Part shown: piece after piece, positions 1-8,518 of the stretch
How positions within the stretch are numbered: position 1 is the stretch's first letter
Layout: each line of letters begins with the position of its first letter
NCBI RefSeq assembly: GCF_023895975.1
Contig: NZ_JALBWM010000006.1
Location: 29,601-93,600 of the forward strand
Direction: 5' to 3'
Source of the DNA: Microbulbifer okhotskensis
GTDB lineage: Bacteria; Pseudomonadota; Gammaproteobacteria; Pseudomonadales; Cellvibrionaceae
DNA length: 64,000 nt
The notes under the pieces: model-generated
What the model was told of the DNA's origin: nothing
Databases searched by the model: none
Seen by the model: the letters and a program-made list of their open reading frames with translations, nothing else
Position numbers and translations under genes: made by a program

Positions 1-230
1 TCCTTTATACGAATTATTGTAAATAGCGCCTTCAAACAGGCCTAAATAGGTACTAATGTACCAATTAAACCCCGAGTTAATGGGTTAAAGCCCAGAATGA
101 TATTATCCAACCCACACCCCTGCTTCAAGACACTATTATTAACACAGAATATATTTCCAAAAGTGATTTAAATGCCAGTAACTAATAAGCTGCCAACCAT
201 TCAAGGTCAATCCAATTGGCAAACCGTGAA

Positions 231-734
231 ATGAAAAAATACAGCTTCTTGCTATTTTATTTTTTCACACTCAACACTGCCGCATTAGCAGAAGAGAAAC
301 TATTTATTGAAATAAAAACCACAGATGGATTATACCTGCACTCAGAACAACGCTTAACCTGGAACTCATTTAACATAACTAGCGACCCCAGTTATGTGAA
401 AAGTGCGCAAAGCGAATACCTGGCCATAAAATGTGGCGGACCATGGGGAGCAGTGAAATATCGGTTAACGTTTGTTGACGGGCCTGGATTTAAACTTCAT
501 ATGAGGGGCAATCAGTTGATCCTTCAAATTATTGAATACAACGTTATCAGTTCAGAGCAGGCCATAAATGCCATGAGCATACATTGCATTGATACTGAGC
601 CAAAACAAACAATAAAATCGATTGCAGAAATTATGATCAACCAATCAAATTATAAAGAAGAGACGTTGGAACTCAAGAATGGCTACGAAGTAACCTATCA
701 ATATTCCATCTCCGAAGAATCCATCCTCAACTAA
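231..734 (+). CDS. Hypothetical exported protein
   Basis: I do not recognise this 167-residue protein. The ATG at 231 is preferred over an in-frame TTG at 216 because it begins a clean signal peptide: two Lys residues, a hydrophobic core (residues about 5-15) and an A-L-A type cleavage site before Glu-Glu. The mature part is soluble and contains two Cys residues (one in an IKCGGPWG stretch, one in SIHCID) that could form a periplasmic disulfide. No catalytic motif is visible. It converges with and overlaps by 4 bases the esterase gene on the other strand. There is no clear ribosome binding site. The signal peptide is seen; the periplasmic location is inferred. Confidence 0.55.
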   Translation: MKKYSFLLFYFFTLNTAALAEEKLFIEIKTTDGLYLHSEQRLTWNSFNITSDPSYVKSAQSEYLAIKCGGPWGAVKYRLTFVDGPGFKLHMRGNQLILQIIEYNVISSEQAINAMSIHCIDTEPKQTIKSIAEIMINQSNYKEETLELKNGYEVTYQYSISEESILN

Positions 735-1666
735 TCATTCAAGAAAGAATTCATACGAGAATATACTTTTGAACACTCTCCTTTCACCAATTCTTCGAAA
801 TTAAGAAATGGGTGGATCATATCTGTAAAGTGAATATTTTCAGATCTAACCCCCACCTCTTCGACCTTGCGGAAATAAATATCCCCGGCATCTCGATGAG
901 GGCAAAATTCTACTGTGAATACCAGTGTTTCCGGCAATCCTGCAGTGAAATCCATAAAAAGAGGAGATGCCTCTCGTCTACACTGCCCCTCTCTAAAGTA
1001 CTGCCCGAGATACCAAACTGACTTCCTGGTTTCAAGGAAATAACCCGCAGCATTCTCCTGATGAGACTTCAAACGCATGGTGTAATCCAGAACGGGGTAA
1101 ATCAAAACTTGCTTCTTTATCTTGACGCTATAATCAAATTGCGCCAAATGTGACATGGTTGCAGCCAGTGCACCACCCGCAGAATCTCCCGCTACCGACA
1201 AACTAGGTTGATAGTATTGGCCCATCCGGTCTAATGCAGTCCACACACCAGTGACGACTGCATAACAATCTGTTACTCCGCATGGATACCGGCTTTCAGG
1301 CGCCAGTCGATATTCAGGTGCGACAACAATATGTTTAGTTGCTCTAGAAATCTTCCGACAAATAGAATCAAAAGATGCAACACTGCCCGCAACATGACCA
1401 CCACCGTGGAAATACACGAGAACGGGCAGCACCTCATCTGGATAAGGAATAAAAACCCTGATTGGAATATCATATCCAGACGCATACACCACGCCATCAC
1501 GTATCGATGCAATCTCGGGGGTATCTGTCACATACTTACTAATCAGGTTTGCAGATGTTTCTCGAACATTAATCACATTGAACTCAAACCCTTCTGAAAA
1601 TTTACCTTTCATTAAGTGGTTGAATTCATCGAGAAACTCAGAGAGCCTATCGTTTACTTTACGCAT
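731..1666 (-). CDS. Alpha/beta hydrolase, HSL-type esterase with an altered catalytic acid
   Basis: A 311-residue protein of the hormone-sensitive-lipase esterase family, which hydrolyses short-chain esters in the cytoplasm. The oxyanion-hole motif HGGG is at residues 87-90 and the nucleophile elbow GDSAG at 160-164 (Ser162). The His follows in MIHPF near 285. In this family the catalytic Asp sits in a D-P-L-R-D motif; here the aligned segment reads EFCPHRDAGD, so the first Asp is Cys255. The second, structural Asp is kept. It may therefore be a weak enzyme, use another acid, or have lost activity. It is a single gene convergent with the upstream hypothetical gene. The family call is confident; the substrate is unknown. 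Confidence 0.85.
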   Translation of the reverse strand: MRKVNDRLSEFLDEFNHLMKGKFSEGFEFNVINVRETSANLISKYVTDTPEIASIRDGVVYASGYDIPIRVFIPYPDEVLPVLVYFHGGGHVAGSVASFDSICRKISRATKHIVVAPEYRLAPESRYPCGVTDCYAVVTGVWTALDRMGQYYQPSLSVAGDSAGGALAATMSHLAQFDYSVKIKKQVLIYPVLDYTMRLKSHQENAAGYFLETRKSVWYLGQYFREGQCRREASPLFMDFTAGLPETLVFTVEFCPHRDAGDIYFRKVEEVGVRSENIHFTDMIHPFLNFEELVKGECSKVYSRMNSFLND

Positions 1667-1845
1667 CGCAGTTTTACAATTAATTTAGAAAATGCTATCA
1701 GCTTTAGTTAAAGGAAAGCATGAATTCACTTGACGTGAATTCAGCTAATCGCACCCTTCCCAAAATGATTACTGCACTACTACAAAAAGACCAAGCTAAA
1801 CTGCATCAATTCCTTTAATTCATATTCGAAATAATTGTAAGGCCC

Positions 1846-2448
1846 TCAGGAGGAGTAGAAGACAGGTGCGGATACATAACTCCAGAATAAAACTGTAGCA
1901 ACCATGATCAGAACTGCCATAACCATCGACACAGTAATAATTGCACTAGCAAAAAGGAAGCCACGCTCTTCTGACACCCCCATAACAATAGGAATACCCA
2001 AATAAAGCAAGTAGACGGCATAGGCCACAGCGACTGTTGCAAGAAGAATATCCAGCCACAAAACAGGGTAGACTCCAGCCACTCCCGCAATAAAAATAGG
2101 AGTCGCAGTAAATCCTGCAATAACAATCCCCTTCATAGGGTGTGTTTTTGCTCCATAGGTCTTCGCCATCCAGTGAATACAATAGCCAATAGTGGCGACA
2201 GCCAAAACCATTGTGAAATAGAACACAGCCACTAATTCTAGCGCGCTTTGGCCAGTGATTCTTACCGGATCCCCGCTGCCGATAGACCAACCAACCTGCG
2301 TCGTACCAAAGAACCATGCAACTGCCGGCAGCAATGCCAAAACAATGACATAGGGCAGTTGCCTGTGCAGGTTTTTTTCAGAGAGTCCGCCAATAAGCTG
2401 CCACTGCCTACGAGGCTGTAGCATAAGGCCAAATATATGGGTCAACAT
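1846..2448 (-). CDS. Yip1-family integral membrane protein
   Basis: A 200-residue protein with about five hydrophobic helices (near residues 31-48, 70-90, 108-130, 132-152 and 164-190) and a short cytoplasmic N-terminus MLTHIFGLMLQPRRQW. The length, the W-x-x-I-G-G-L segment and the Pro residues in the helices match bacterial Yip1/YckC-type membrane proteins. Their biochemical role is not established. It stands alone, divergent from nothing recognisable, about 380 bases downstream of ilvE on the same strand. Topology is read from the sequence; the family assignment is by overall resemblance. Confidence 0.7.
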   Translation of the reverse strand: MLTHIFGLMLQPRRQWQLIGGLSEKNLHRQLPYVIVLALLPAVAWFFGTTQVGWSIGSGDPVRITGQSALELVAVFYFTMVLAVATIGYCIHWMAKTYGAKTHPMKGIVIAGFTATPIFIAGVAGVYPVLWLDILLATVAVAYAVYLLYLGIPIVMGVSEERGFLFASAIITVSMVMAVLIMVATVLFWSYVSAPVFYSS

Positions 2449-2831
2449 CTCGTTTTCCTCAACTTTGTAAGGAACTTAAAGCGAGACCTGTGGGCTCAAA
2501 TTGATCTTGGAACTGCTGGTCAAAATGAGGTGTACCGCAAAAAGGTCACCCTCAAGCTCCAGTTTGGTTCTTATATATCCAATTCACTTTTAGGTGCTGA
2601 GGTCGCTCAAGTCAACAGACTCCATAAAATTGGCGGGTATACTCACACTATCGTTTCGCCTGGAAACAATCGAGTACCGGGTACTGCTACAAAAAAACCC
2701 GAAGGTGATAGAAACAGACTCCAAGCGCCATTGTTTTAAAACTTGTTTTTTGGAAAGCTGTAGGGGAATTTAAGAGGAGAACCAGGCCGCCGCAGGTGGC
2801 CGCCCGGCTAAAAATAGTTTCTGGAATCCAT
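2449..2831. other. Intergenic stretch between ilvE and the Yip1-family gene
   Basis: No convincing gene. A 100-codon open frame on the plus strand (2437-2739) overlaps the start of the Yip1-family gene, has no ribosome binding site and low-complexity composition. A GC-rich segment near 2785-2808 could fold on the minus strand as the end of the ilvE transcript, but it lacks a good T-tract. Confidence 0.4.
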
Positions 2832-3899
2832 TCAACTATTTACAGGTTCAACGGCCTTCATCCAGTCATATGTGTCCTCAGACCGCCCCTCCTGAATATC
2901 TAGCAAGGCTTGTCGTAAGTGTTCCGCTACAGGGCCAGGTGTATACGGCAACGAGTATTCTTGGCCGCCGTCGCCAATCACACTAATGGGACTGATTATC
3001 GCCGCAGTGCCACAGGCAAAAGCTTCGCTGCACTCCCCTGAGGCGATCTGCTCCAGTAATTCATCTATCGGGACAGCTCGTTCAACCACGGTGTAACCGA
3101 GTCCCTTGGCAAGTTGAATCAAGGAGTGACGGGTAATCCCTTCAAGAATGGAGCCGTTCAAGGCAGGGGTGTATAGACTGCCATCGATTACGGCAAAGAA
3201 GTTCATGCCAGACAGTTCATCAATATTTTGCCGATTTGCCGGGTTCAACCATAGGGATTGGTCATAGCCCCGCTCCCTGAGACGACCGATACTAAGAAGC
3301 GAGCTCGCATAGTTGCCCCCCACTTTTGCATCTCCAGTCCCTCCTACGGCAGCTCGAGCATCTTCCCGCTCGATCCATAAACGCATATTGCCAGAATGAT
3401 AGGCCTCTGAGGGACTGGCTATCACATAGAACTCGTATGAGTTGCTGGCTGAAACCGTTAAATCGGGTTGTGTTCCCATCAGGAATGGCCTGAGGTAGAG
3501 GGACTCGCCACTATTGCTGGGGACTAAATTAGTACAGTGGGCAGTGACAACCCGGACGCCATCAAGGAATAGGGATTCAGGAACCGAAGGCATACACAAT
3601 CGCTGGGCAGAATACGCCATTCGCGCAGCGTTCATTTCTGGACGAAATAGTGCTGCCCCACCCTCTTCAGTGCGGTAAGCCTTCATCCCCTCAAAGCACG
3701 ATTGAGCATAGTGGAGCACTTTTGCTGCCGGGTCGACGGTCAGGGGGGCATAGGGGATCAGTTCCCCGTTGCTCCAGCAGCCATCCTGCCAGACGGCGCG
3801 AAACATCACTGGAGCCATGGCAGTACCGAAGCCTAGCTTCTCTGGCACTTCATAACCTCGAAGGCTTACCGCGATCTCTGGATCGATATAGATACTCAC
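2832..3899 (-). CDS. ilvE: Branched-chain amino acid aminotransferase
   Basis: A 355-residue fold-type IV PLP aminotransferase that transfers the amino group between glutamate and the keto acids of Leu, Ile and Val, the last step of their synthesis. The length fits the longer BCAT form (about 340-360 residues) rather than the roughly 300-residue E. coli IlvE. The PLP lysine is Lys192 in the conserved AKVGGNYA motif. EGMKAYR (about 70-76) and the C-terminal CGTAA and ISPI segments are typical substrate- and phosphate-binding parts. It is monocistronic with a long upstream region. leuA, for the parallel leucine branch, lies 45 kb away in this window. Very sure of the family. Confidence 0.95.
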   Translation of the reverse strand: MSIYIDPEIAVSLRGYEVPEKLGFGTAMAPVMFRAVWQDGCWSNGELIPYAPLTVDPAAKVLHYAQSCFEGMKAYRTEEGGAALFRPEMNAARMAYSAQRLCMPSVPESLFLDGVRVVTAHCTNLVPSNSGESLYLRPFLMGTQPDLTVSASNSYEFYVIASPSEAYHSGNMRLWIEREDARAAVGGTGDAKVGGNYASSLLSIGRLRERGYDQSLWLNPANRQNIDELSGMNFFAVIDGSLYTPALNGSILEGITRHSLIQLAKGLGYTVVERAVPIDELLEQIASGECSEAFACGTAAIISPISVIGDGGQEYSLPYTPGPVAEHLRQALLDIQEGRSEDTYDWMKAVEPVNS

Positions 3900-4530
3900 C
3901 GGACTCTCCTCTGGATTCGAATCAGCTGATTATGGCGCCTGTTACGCATCAATCCAAATAGATCCACCCTTAAGAGTCTTGCAATAGTCATCTGTGTCTA
4001 CATCCAGCCCATTTATTAGGATAAAAACCTTTACCCATTGCAAGCAACCATCCTTGAAAGGCTCTTGTCAGACAAATTGGTAAACCCCACAAAATCTTGT
4101 CCGACTTAGCAGCGTCGCGGGATCAAACCTAGTCGACAAATTTTTGGCATCTACTTACAGACCAGTCACCCTACTTTTCACTCCGAGCTGCTAAACCAAA
4201 AGGGTGGTACCAGGCATGTTGGCGCCATGAGCATCGGATGGTTGAAGTTCTCGTCACAACTCCCCTGCAGGCACATAGTGCTAACTATACTGACTAATAC
4301 GCGATCAGGTATGCACTCATAAGCATCCAGTCACGTCTTCACTGAGAGCTTAAGGGTACTTCTTGAGCAGCCTTAGAGTCGAGAGAACCACACTCAGGAG
4401 AGAACTTCCGCCGTATTCGCTGATGCAGTGGGCGAGCGGAAACGAAACCTCAAACCAGCAGGAGAAAGCTCTGGCTTCAACTGCAGACGGTTTTGGGTAA
4501 AGCCAAATATGAAACGGAAGTGGTTCAATC
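3900..4530. other. Intergenic region between the divergent ilvE and TPR/TonB gene
   Basis: About 630 bases without a supportable gene. It must hold the ilvE promoter (minus strand) and probably the promoter for the large plus-strand locus. Open frames here are short or shadow the start of the next gene. I see no tRNA, T-box or strong inverted repeat. Confidence 0.5.
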
Positions 4531-5829
4531 GTGACACAGATAGATACCAGCAATTCCTTTGCTATCGGCTTGATCTTTACAGCCACAGCACTGCTGTGTA
4601 ATAGCGCCTTTGCCGAGAATGGCGCGCCTGTGGCAGTCCAAACAACTGCTCCTCCCAAGGCCTTCATTGAAGCTGCCTCCAAGCCCCTCAAAAAAAATCC
4701 ACGCCAGCTGAGACCCTCGGAGGCGGTGGAAAATTATCGTGAACGTATAGAGGAGCTGGAGGCTCAACACGGAGCCTATGGCGTAGGTATTGATGAGCAA
4801 CTGCTGGGGCTGGCCACAGCACTGCAAAAATCTGGCGCCCATGAACAAGCTGTGAGCGAATTTCGCCGCGCCATGCTTATCAGCAGAGTCAATGAAGGCC
4901 TCTATTCCCTGAGCCAAATTCCAATGATTAAGCGATTGATCGAGAGTCAAATCGCGCTCAACCAATGGGAAGAAGCCAACGATAACCAGCTGTATCTCTA
5001 CTGGCTCTACGAAAAAAATTACGGGGAAAAGGATCCTCGTATGTTACCCGTTATCAACAACCTGAGCCGTTGGCACTTACAGGCATACGTGGAGGAAAAA
5101 GGGGACACACTGTTTGAGCACCTTATCAGTGCGACCAACCTCTACTCACTTGCTGTAGATATTATTACCAAGAATTTTGGCTCAACTGATCTTAGGCTCG
5201 TAGATGCGTTACGTGGGTTGAAGGCCACCAACTACTACCTTGCCACCTATAAAGGCGAATCACAAAACCCGGTAATTATTAACACCAGCTTCGGCGGGAG
5301 TGGCCCCAACTCTCATCAGCGGACCAAACTGGACCACTACAGGATGAAGAGCTTTAACACCGGGAAAAAGGCCATTACACGAATCGTCGACGTCTACCAG
5401 AGAAATCCAAAATCGCCGCCTGCGGCATCAGCAAAAGCCAAGGTAGAACTTGGTGATTGGTACATGATGTTCAACAAGTGGCACTCTGCGAAACAAACCT
5501 ATGGCGAAGCCTATCAGGCTCTCTGGGATAACGGTGCTTCAAACGGTGAAATTGAGGATATTTTTGGAAAACCAGTTGCCCTACCTGCTCTGCCCATTTT
5601 GGATTCTGACAGTAAAGCCCTGGCAAACTCGAATATTACTGTCTCCTATGACGTCACAGCCTTCGGCAAGGCAAGAAACATTAAGATACTTAGGTCCTAC
5701 CCATCCAGTGAAGTCAAAGTTCGCTCTCGAGTCAGGAAAATTCTAAAACGCGCCAAATTCAGGCCACGATTCGAGGATGGAGAGGCGGTGGAAACACGTG
5801 GAGTTGTGCAGCGCTTCATCTTCAACTGA
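4531..5829 (+). CDS. Exported TPR-like protein with TonB C-terminal domain
   Basis: A 432-residue exported protein read from GTG at 4531, with a GGAAG-type ribosome site about 11 bases upstream. Residues about 9-28 form a signal peptide ending in S-A-F-A. The middle (about 60-330) is helical and looks like degenerate tetratricopeptide repeats. The last ~85 residues match a TonB C-terminal domain: VSYDVTAFGKARNIKILRS, then a R-x-R-K-I-L-K-R-A-K-F-R-P-R segment and GVVQRFIF. Classical TonB has an N-terminal anchor and a Pro-rich spacer; neither is present, so this is a soluble periplasmic protein rather than a standard energy transducer. It is the first gene of the motor-like locus. I infer it may touch outer-membrane or peptidoglycan partners. 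Confidence 0.75.
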   Translation: MTQIDTSNSFAIGLIFTATALLCNSAFAENGAPVAVQTTAPPKAFIEAASKPLKKNPRQLRPSEAVENYRERIEELEAQHGAYGVGIDEQLLGLATALQKSGAHEQAVSEFRRAMLISRVNEGLYSLSQIPMIKRLIESQIALNQWEEANDNQLYLYWLYEKNYGEKDPRMLPVINNLSRWHLQAYVEEKGDTLFEHLISATNLYSLAVDIITKNFGSTDLRLVDALRGLKATNYYLATYKGESQNPVIINTSFGGSGPNSHQRTKLDHYRMKSFNTGKKAITRIVDVYQRNPKSPPAASAKAKVELGDWYMMFNKWHSAKQTYGEAYQALWDNGASNGEIEDIFGKPVALPALPILDSDSKALANSNITVSYDVTAFGKARNIKILRSYPSSEVKVRSRVRKILKRAKFRPRFEDGEAVETRGVVQRFIFN

Positions 5830-5856
5830 AGAATCTATCAGTGCCGGCTTGAGCTT

Positions 5857-5910
5857 AATGTGGAATCTACGCAAATAGTCAAATAACAACTATTTTTAAA
5901 GTTCCACATT
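5857..5910 (+). repeat. Nested inverted repeat upstream of the Ser-rich lipoprotein gene
   Basis: Outer arms AATGTGGAA (5857-5865) and TTCCACATT (5902-5910) are perfect. Inside them lie AAATAGT (5873-5879) and ACTATTT (5889-5895), the latter running into TTTAAA. It could be a weak terminator or attenuator after the first gene, or an operator. Confidence 0.4.
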
Positions 5911-6001
5911 GAGCATTCACCGAATAGGCAGCGCATCATTTTGTTATCACAGCAGCCTCAATTGCCTGACTTCACCGGCAAATAGTCTAGGAGAGAAAGA
6001 G

Positions 6002-7174
6002 ATGACACCTCGCGACGCGGTAGAGATAATTCACCGCCACAGCTGTTTGTGGAAAGCGCTACTCCCTATTGCTCTAGTGACATCTCTGACCTGCGGCTGT
6101 AAAAGTCAACAAACCCAGTCTCAGCCACCTGCGATGCCATCACCCCCATCTTCCAGTTCATCATCGAGCCCTGCATCGCAATCGCAATCGCAATCGCAAT
6201 CGCAATCAAGCAGTAGCTCACAGAGCTCAAGCCAATCCAGTGCTTCCACTAGCGGGCAACCCAGCAGCAACGCCTCAAGTCAGCCCAGCGCCAATAATCC
6301 AACCGCCAGAGCCGAGCAAAGCCAATCCAGCAGTAGTAATAGTACAGCCAGTAATAGCGGCGCTGAGGCACAGGGTGAGGAGTCAGCGGGTGACGGCATG
6401 CCAGATCCCAGTGGCTCTAATGATCCCTCATCACCAGTCTATTCCGATCCAGAACAAACAAGTCGGAATGAAGATATGCCGTCTGATCCATCCTCAGGAG
6501 AAGAGGGAAGCCCTCCAGAGGACATTGATTTCTCTGAAGAAGAGCAATCCTCTTCTTCCAGCTCAGCAGCCAACAGCGCATCTTCCAGCAATAGCGGCAC
6601 CTCTCAGAGTAGTGCACCCGCCAACAGCACCTCTGAAGGTCAACCCGGCGGAGGCTCTCCTCGATCAGGTAGTGCACCCAACGAATCACCCGCGTCCTCG
6701 GCAGAACGTGTTGCAGAACTGGAAGGCCAGTTCGAATCCACCATGGTCAGCTACGACGGCATGATCCTACGAGAACGGGATTTTGTGAGAAATAAGCCTG
6801 GATCAGCCTCAGCCGACAGTGAAGAAGAAGCTATGGATGAAGCCCCCCCTGCGGGAGCGTCACTGGAAGATTTGATTCAATCTGCAGAGGCTGAGATTCC
6901 TGTACCACCAAGCGCAGGCCCGACAACGGGTAAAGGGCCTAAGACCAACAACTCCAGTGGTCAAATTACTGGTCCAGGCCTACCCGGCTCAGGGCGCAAG
7001 GGCGATTTTGATCACAGCAGTTCTCAAGCGGTTATACCTGCCGATATACCCAGTGGTACCGACGACGATGTGGTCGCTCGACAAATCCGAGAGGCCGCTA
7101 CTCTGGAAACCGATCCCGAGCTTCGGGAAAAACTCTGGGAAGAATATCGCAAATATAAAAGCGCGACGCAGTAA
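6002..7174 (+). CDS. Ser/Gln/Asn-rich lipoprotein with a conserved-looking helical tail
   Basis: A 390-residue protein read from ATG 6002, which has a GGAGAG ribosome site just upstream; an in-frame start at 5909 is less likely. A signal sequence ends in L-T-C-G-C, a lipobox-like site. Residues about 40-250 are low complexity, very rich in Ser, Gln, Asn, Pro and Gly, and include an SQ run made by a hexanucleotide repeat. The C-terminal part is different: a helical segment (LEGQFESTMVSYDGMILRER) and a charged tail with DDDVVARQIREAA and ETDPELREKLWEEYRKYK. The tail is probably the functional region and the Ser-rich part a flexible tether. It sits 17 bases before the next lipoprotein gene. No enzymatic motif is seen. 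Confidence 0.7.
   Translation: MTPRDAVEIIHRHSCLWKALLPIALVTSLTCGCKSQQTQSQPPAMPSPPSSSSSSSPASQSQSQSQSQSSSSSQSSSQSSASTSGQPSSNASSQPSANNPTARAEQSQSSSSNSTASNSGAEAQGEESAGDGMPDPSGSNDPSSPVYSDPEQTSRNEDMPSDPSSGEEGSPPEDIDFSEEEQSSSSSSAANSASSSNSGTSQSSAPANSTSEGQPGGGSPRSGSAPNESPASSAERVAELEGQFESTMVSYDGMILRERDFVRNKPGSASADSEEEAMDEAPPAGASLEDLIQSAEAEIPVPPSAGPTTGKGPKTNNSSGQITGPGLPGSGRKGDFDHSSSQAVIPADIPSGTDDDVVARQIREAATLETDPELREKLWEEYRKYKSATQ
6175..6207 (+). repeat. Hexanucleotide tandem repeat ATCGCA x5
   Basis: Five perfect copies of ATCGCA from 6175 to 6204 plus a partial copy, inside the Ser-rich lipoprotein gene. Each unit adds a Ser-Gln pair, so copy-number change would alter linker length without shifting the frame. 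Confidence 0.9.
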
Positions 7175-7191
7175 TCTTCGAGGATACCCGT

Positions 7192-8412
7192 ATGCCAATT
7201 CAACAAAGCACCAGCTTCTTTAAAAGTACAATCACAGCAAGGGTCATTTTGTGTTTACTGACACTTACTATTGTAAGTGGGTGCACCACTACAGAAGTCA
7301 GAACAACCGCTTTTACGCCATTGAGCCTGGAAGATAAGAATATTCCCGAAGAACGATTGCTGGATGTGGGCGTCGTCCAGTTCAATCCTGGTCTGGACAC
7401 AGAAAAAGTCGACGAAGATGAACTGGTTTTCCCAGAATTACGCCAGGCCGAGTCCCGGTATATGGCAGTGACCCTTGCAGACTCACTGCAATCCAGTCTG
7501 GGCTGGGGAGCCGTGCGTGTTATTCCTTCAGAAAGGACTAATATTGACATCACCGTTTCTGGGCGAATCCTTCAATCCGATGGAGAAAAACTAACAGTAG
7601 AGATAACCGTATTCGATTCAAGAGGGCAGCTGTGGTTTACCAAAGAGTATTCAGAAAACGCTTCCCATTACGCCTATGATCGCAAGCACCCTACTGAGGG
7701 AGATGCTTTCCAGGGAATCTATAACCGCATTGCCAACGATATGCTGAGTTATCGCCAGAAACTCTCCAATCAACAGATATCTGAACTTCGCACTATCTCT
7801 GAGATGCGTTTTGCCCGCAATTTTTCCCCAGAAGCCTTTAATCGCTATTTGGCACAAAGTACAGAAGGAATATATTTCCTCAGCGCACTACCCGCTCAAA
7901 ATGACCCCATGCTGAAAAGGGTCAGGAAAATTCGAGAACGAGATTATTTATTTGTCGATACGTTACAAGAATATTACGGTACTTTTGCCAAAAGTATGGA
8001 AGTGCCCTATCAGGAGTGGCGCGCACGGAGCTATGAGGAGGTGCGGGAAATGCGTGAGCTTAAGCGTAAAGCGCGCAACCATACCATTATGGGTGCTGCA
8101 GCGATTATCGGTGGTATTGCAGCTGCGGGGGCAGGGGCAGGAAGCGCACGAGCTGCGGGGCAAGTTGGCATTGGCGGTGGTGGCTACTTGATCAAAAGTG
8201 CATTCGATCGACGTTCTGATGCCAAGATGCACCTCGAAGCACTGCAGGAACTCGGTGACTCCATAGAGGCTGAAGTGGAGCCACAGATTGTCGAGCTCGA
8301 AGATCGCACTATCACGCTCACTGGTACTGTAGAAAACCAATATCGACAATGGCGCGAGATTTTAAAAGAAATCTATGAGTCCGAAACTGGCGCTTCGAGC
8401 AATAGTATTTAG
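7192..8412 (+). CDS. Lipoprotein with a glycine-zipper segment
   Basis: A 406-residue lipoprotein: a basic N-terminus, a hydrophobic stretch (about 17-29) and the lipobox V-S-G-C at Cys31. Residues about 50-180 contain a domain that appears to be beta-rich and resembles small envelope lipoprotein domains (a VTLADSLQSSLGWGAVRVIP segment, then ITVSGRIL). Near 298-330 there is a Gly/Ala-rich stretch, MGAAAIIGGIAAAGAGAG, of glycine-zipper type, then an acidic helical tail. The zipper could insert into or oligomerise at a membrane. It lies 17 bases after the Ser-rich lipoprotein gene and is probably cotranscribed. I do not know the family; an outer-membrane location is inferred from the lipobox and the lack of Asp at +2. 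Confidence 0.75.
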   Translation: MPIQQSTSFFKSTITARVILCLLTLTIVSGCTTTEVRTTAFTPLSLEDKNIPEERLLDVGVVQFNPGLDTEKVDEDELVFPELRQAESRYMAVTLADSLQSSLGWGAVRVIPSERTNIDITVSGRILQSDGEKLTVEITVFDSRGQLWFTKEYSENASHYAYDRKHPTEGDAFQGIYNRIANDMLSYRQKLSNQQISELRTISEMRFARNFSPEAFNRYLAQSTEGIYFLSALPAQNDPMLKRVRKIRERDYLFVDTLQEYYGTFAKSMEVPYQEWRARSYEEVREMRELKRKARNHTIMGAAAIIGGIAAAGAGAGSARAAGQVGIGGGGYLIKSAFDRRSDAKMHLEALQELGDSIEAEVEPQIVELEDRTITLTGTVENQYRQWREILKEIYESETGASSNSI

Positions 8413-8518
8413 CTATATCAGAGGTATTTATTGACAAATATTCACTAATCAGCCCGGTTAGTGTTTTTAGAACACCCAAAATCTTCACTGGGTCAACGAA
8501 TAACACGGCGGAATCACT

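Noticed and set aside
2437..2739. 100-codon open frame
   Set aside because: It overlaps the start of the Yip1-family gene, has no ribosome site and no domain pattern.
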